Origin: Anaerolineae bacterium
GTDB taxonomy: Bacteria; Chloroflexota; Anaerolineae; Aggregatilineales; Phototrophicaceae
NCBI GenBank assembly: GCA_015492875.1
Contig: WGEI01000050.1
Location: 1-5,090 of the forward strand
Length of the DNA stretch: 5,090 nt
Reading direction: 5' to 3'
Part shown: positions 5,060-5,090 of the stretch, piece by piece
How positions within the stretch are numbered: the stretch's first letter is position 1
How the letters are laid out: the number at the start of each line of letters is the position of its first letter
The notes under the pieces: model-generated
Database searches by the model: none
The model's input: only the letters and a program-made list of their open reading frames with translations
Told to the model about the DNA's origin: nothing
Position numbers and translations under genes: made by a program

Positions 5060-5090
5060 CAGTTTTAGTTAAGCATTATGACGAACCGAA

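Noticed and set aside
5060..5090. CATAAT as a pfkA -10 box
   Set aside because: A matching -35 would fall at or beyond the window edge and cannot be seen.

Overview
The window looks like chromosomal DNA from a free-living bacterium, most probably Chloroflexota of the Anaerolineae type. This is inferred from the style of two proteins. One is a lipoprotein whose lipid-attached cysteine is followed by a 'VVTATPE' stretch and a Thr/Pro linker. The other is a 6-phosphofructokinase with a GGGGT / PKTIDND combination. No rRNA or tRNA is present to prove the assignment. Every host gene lies on the minus strand; only an inserted transposase is on the plus strand.

Right half (about 3000-5090), intact and ordinary. 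pfkA-type 6-phosphofructokinase (3899-5020) is followed, in its transcription direction, by a secreted lipoprotein (3079-3783) with its own predicted promoter (3822-3849). A good intrinsic terminator (3028-3057) ends the unit. A 13-base GTTTGA-centred motif lies upstream of pfkA and recurs, 11/13 identical, over the -10 region of the lipoprotein promoter.

Middle (about 1810-3000), one insertion sequence. A complete IS of about 880 bp (2109-2988) carries a 262-residue DDE transposase, terminal inverted repeats beginning ACCA, and a TATATA target duplication. It sits in the 5' part or leader of a small membrane-protein gene (1810-2094). Removing the IS and one target copy gives a longer open frame for that gene. 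Just upstream of the transposase start is a long imperfect hairpin covering its ribosome-binding site.

Left half (1-1810), a decaying area. A small winged-helix protein gene (1255-1620) is intact and has a plausible promoter. Directly downstream are the ruins of an acyl-CoA synthetase (about 698-1224), with frameshifts, two in-frame TAG codons and loss of the segment carrying the ATP-binding P-loop. Next comes a short AT-rich island (about 180-585). It holds the tail of an unknown gene (437-583), joined by an ATGA overlap to a small, frameshifted probable beta-barrel protein (170-440). A GC-rich reading frame then runs off the left edge (1-129).

I see no CRISPR array, defence system, toxin-antitoxin pair or biosynthetic cluster. 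The points of interest are the genome-decay record on the left, the IS with its RBS-sequestering hairpin, and the possible shared operator in the pfkA-lipoprotein region.
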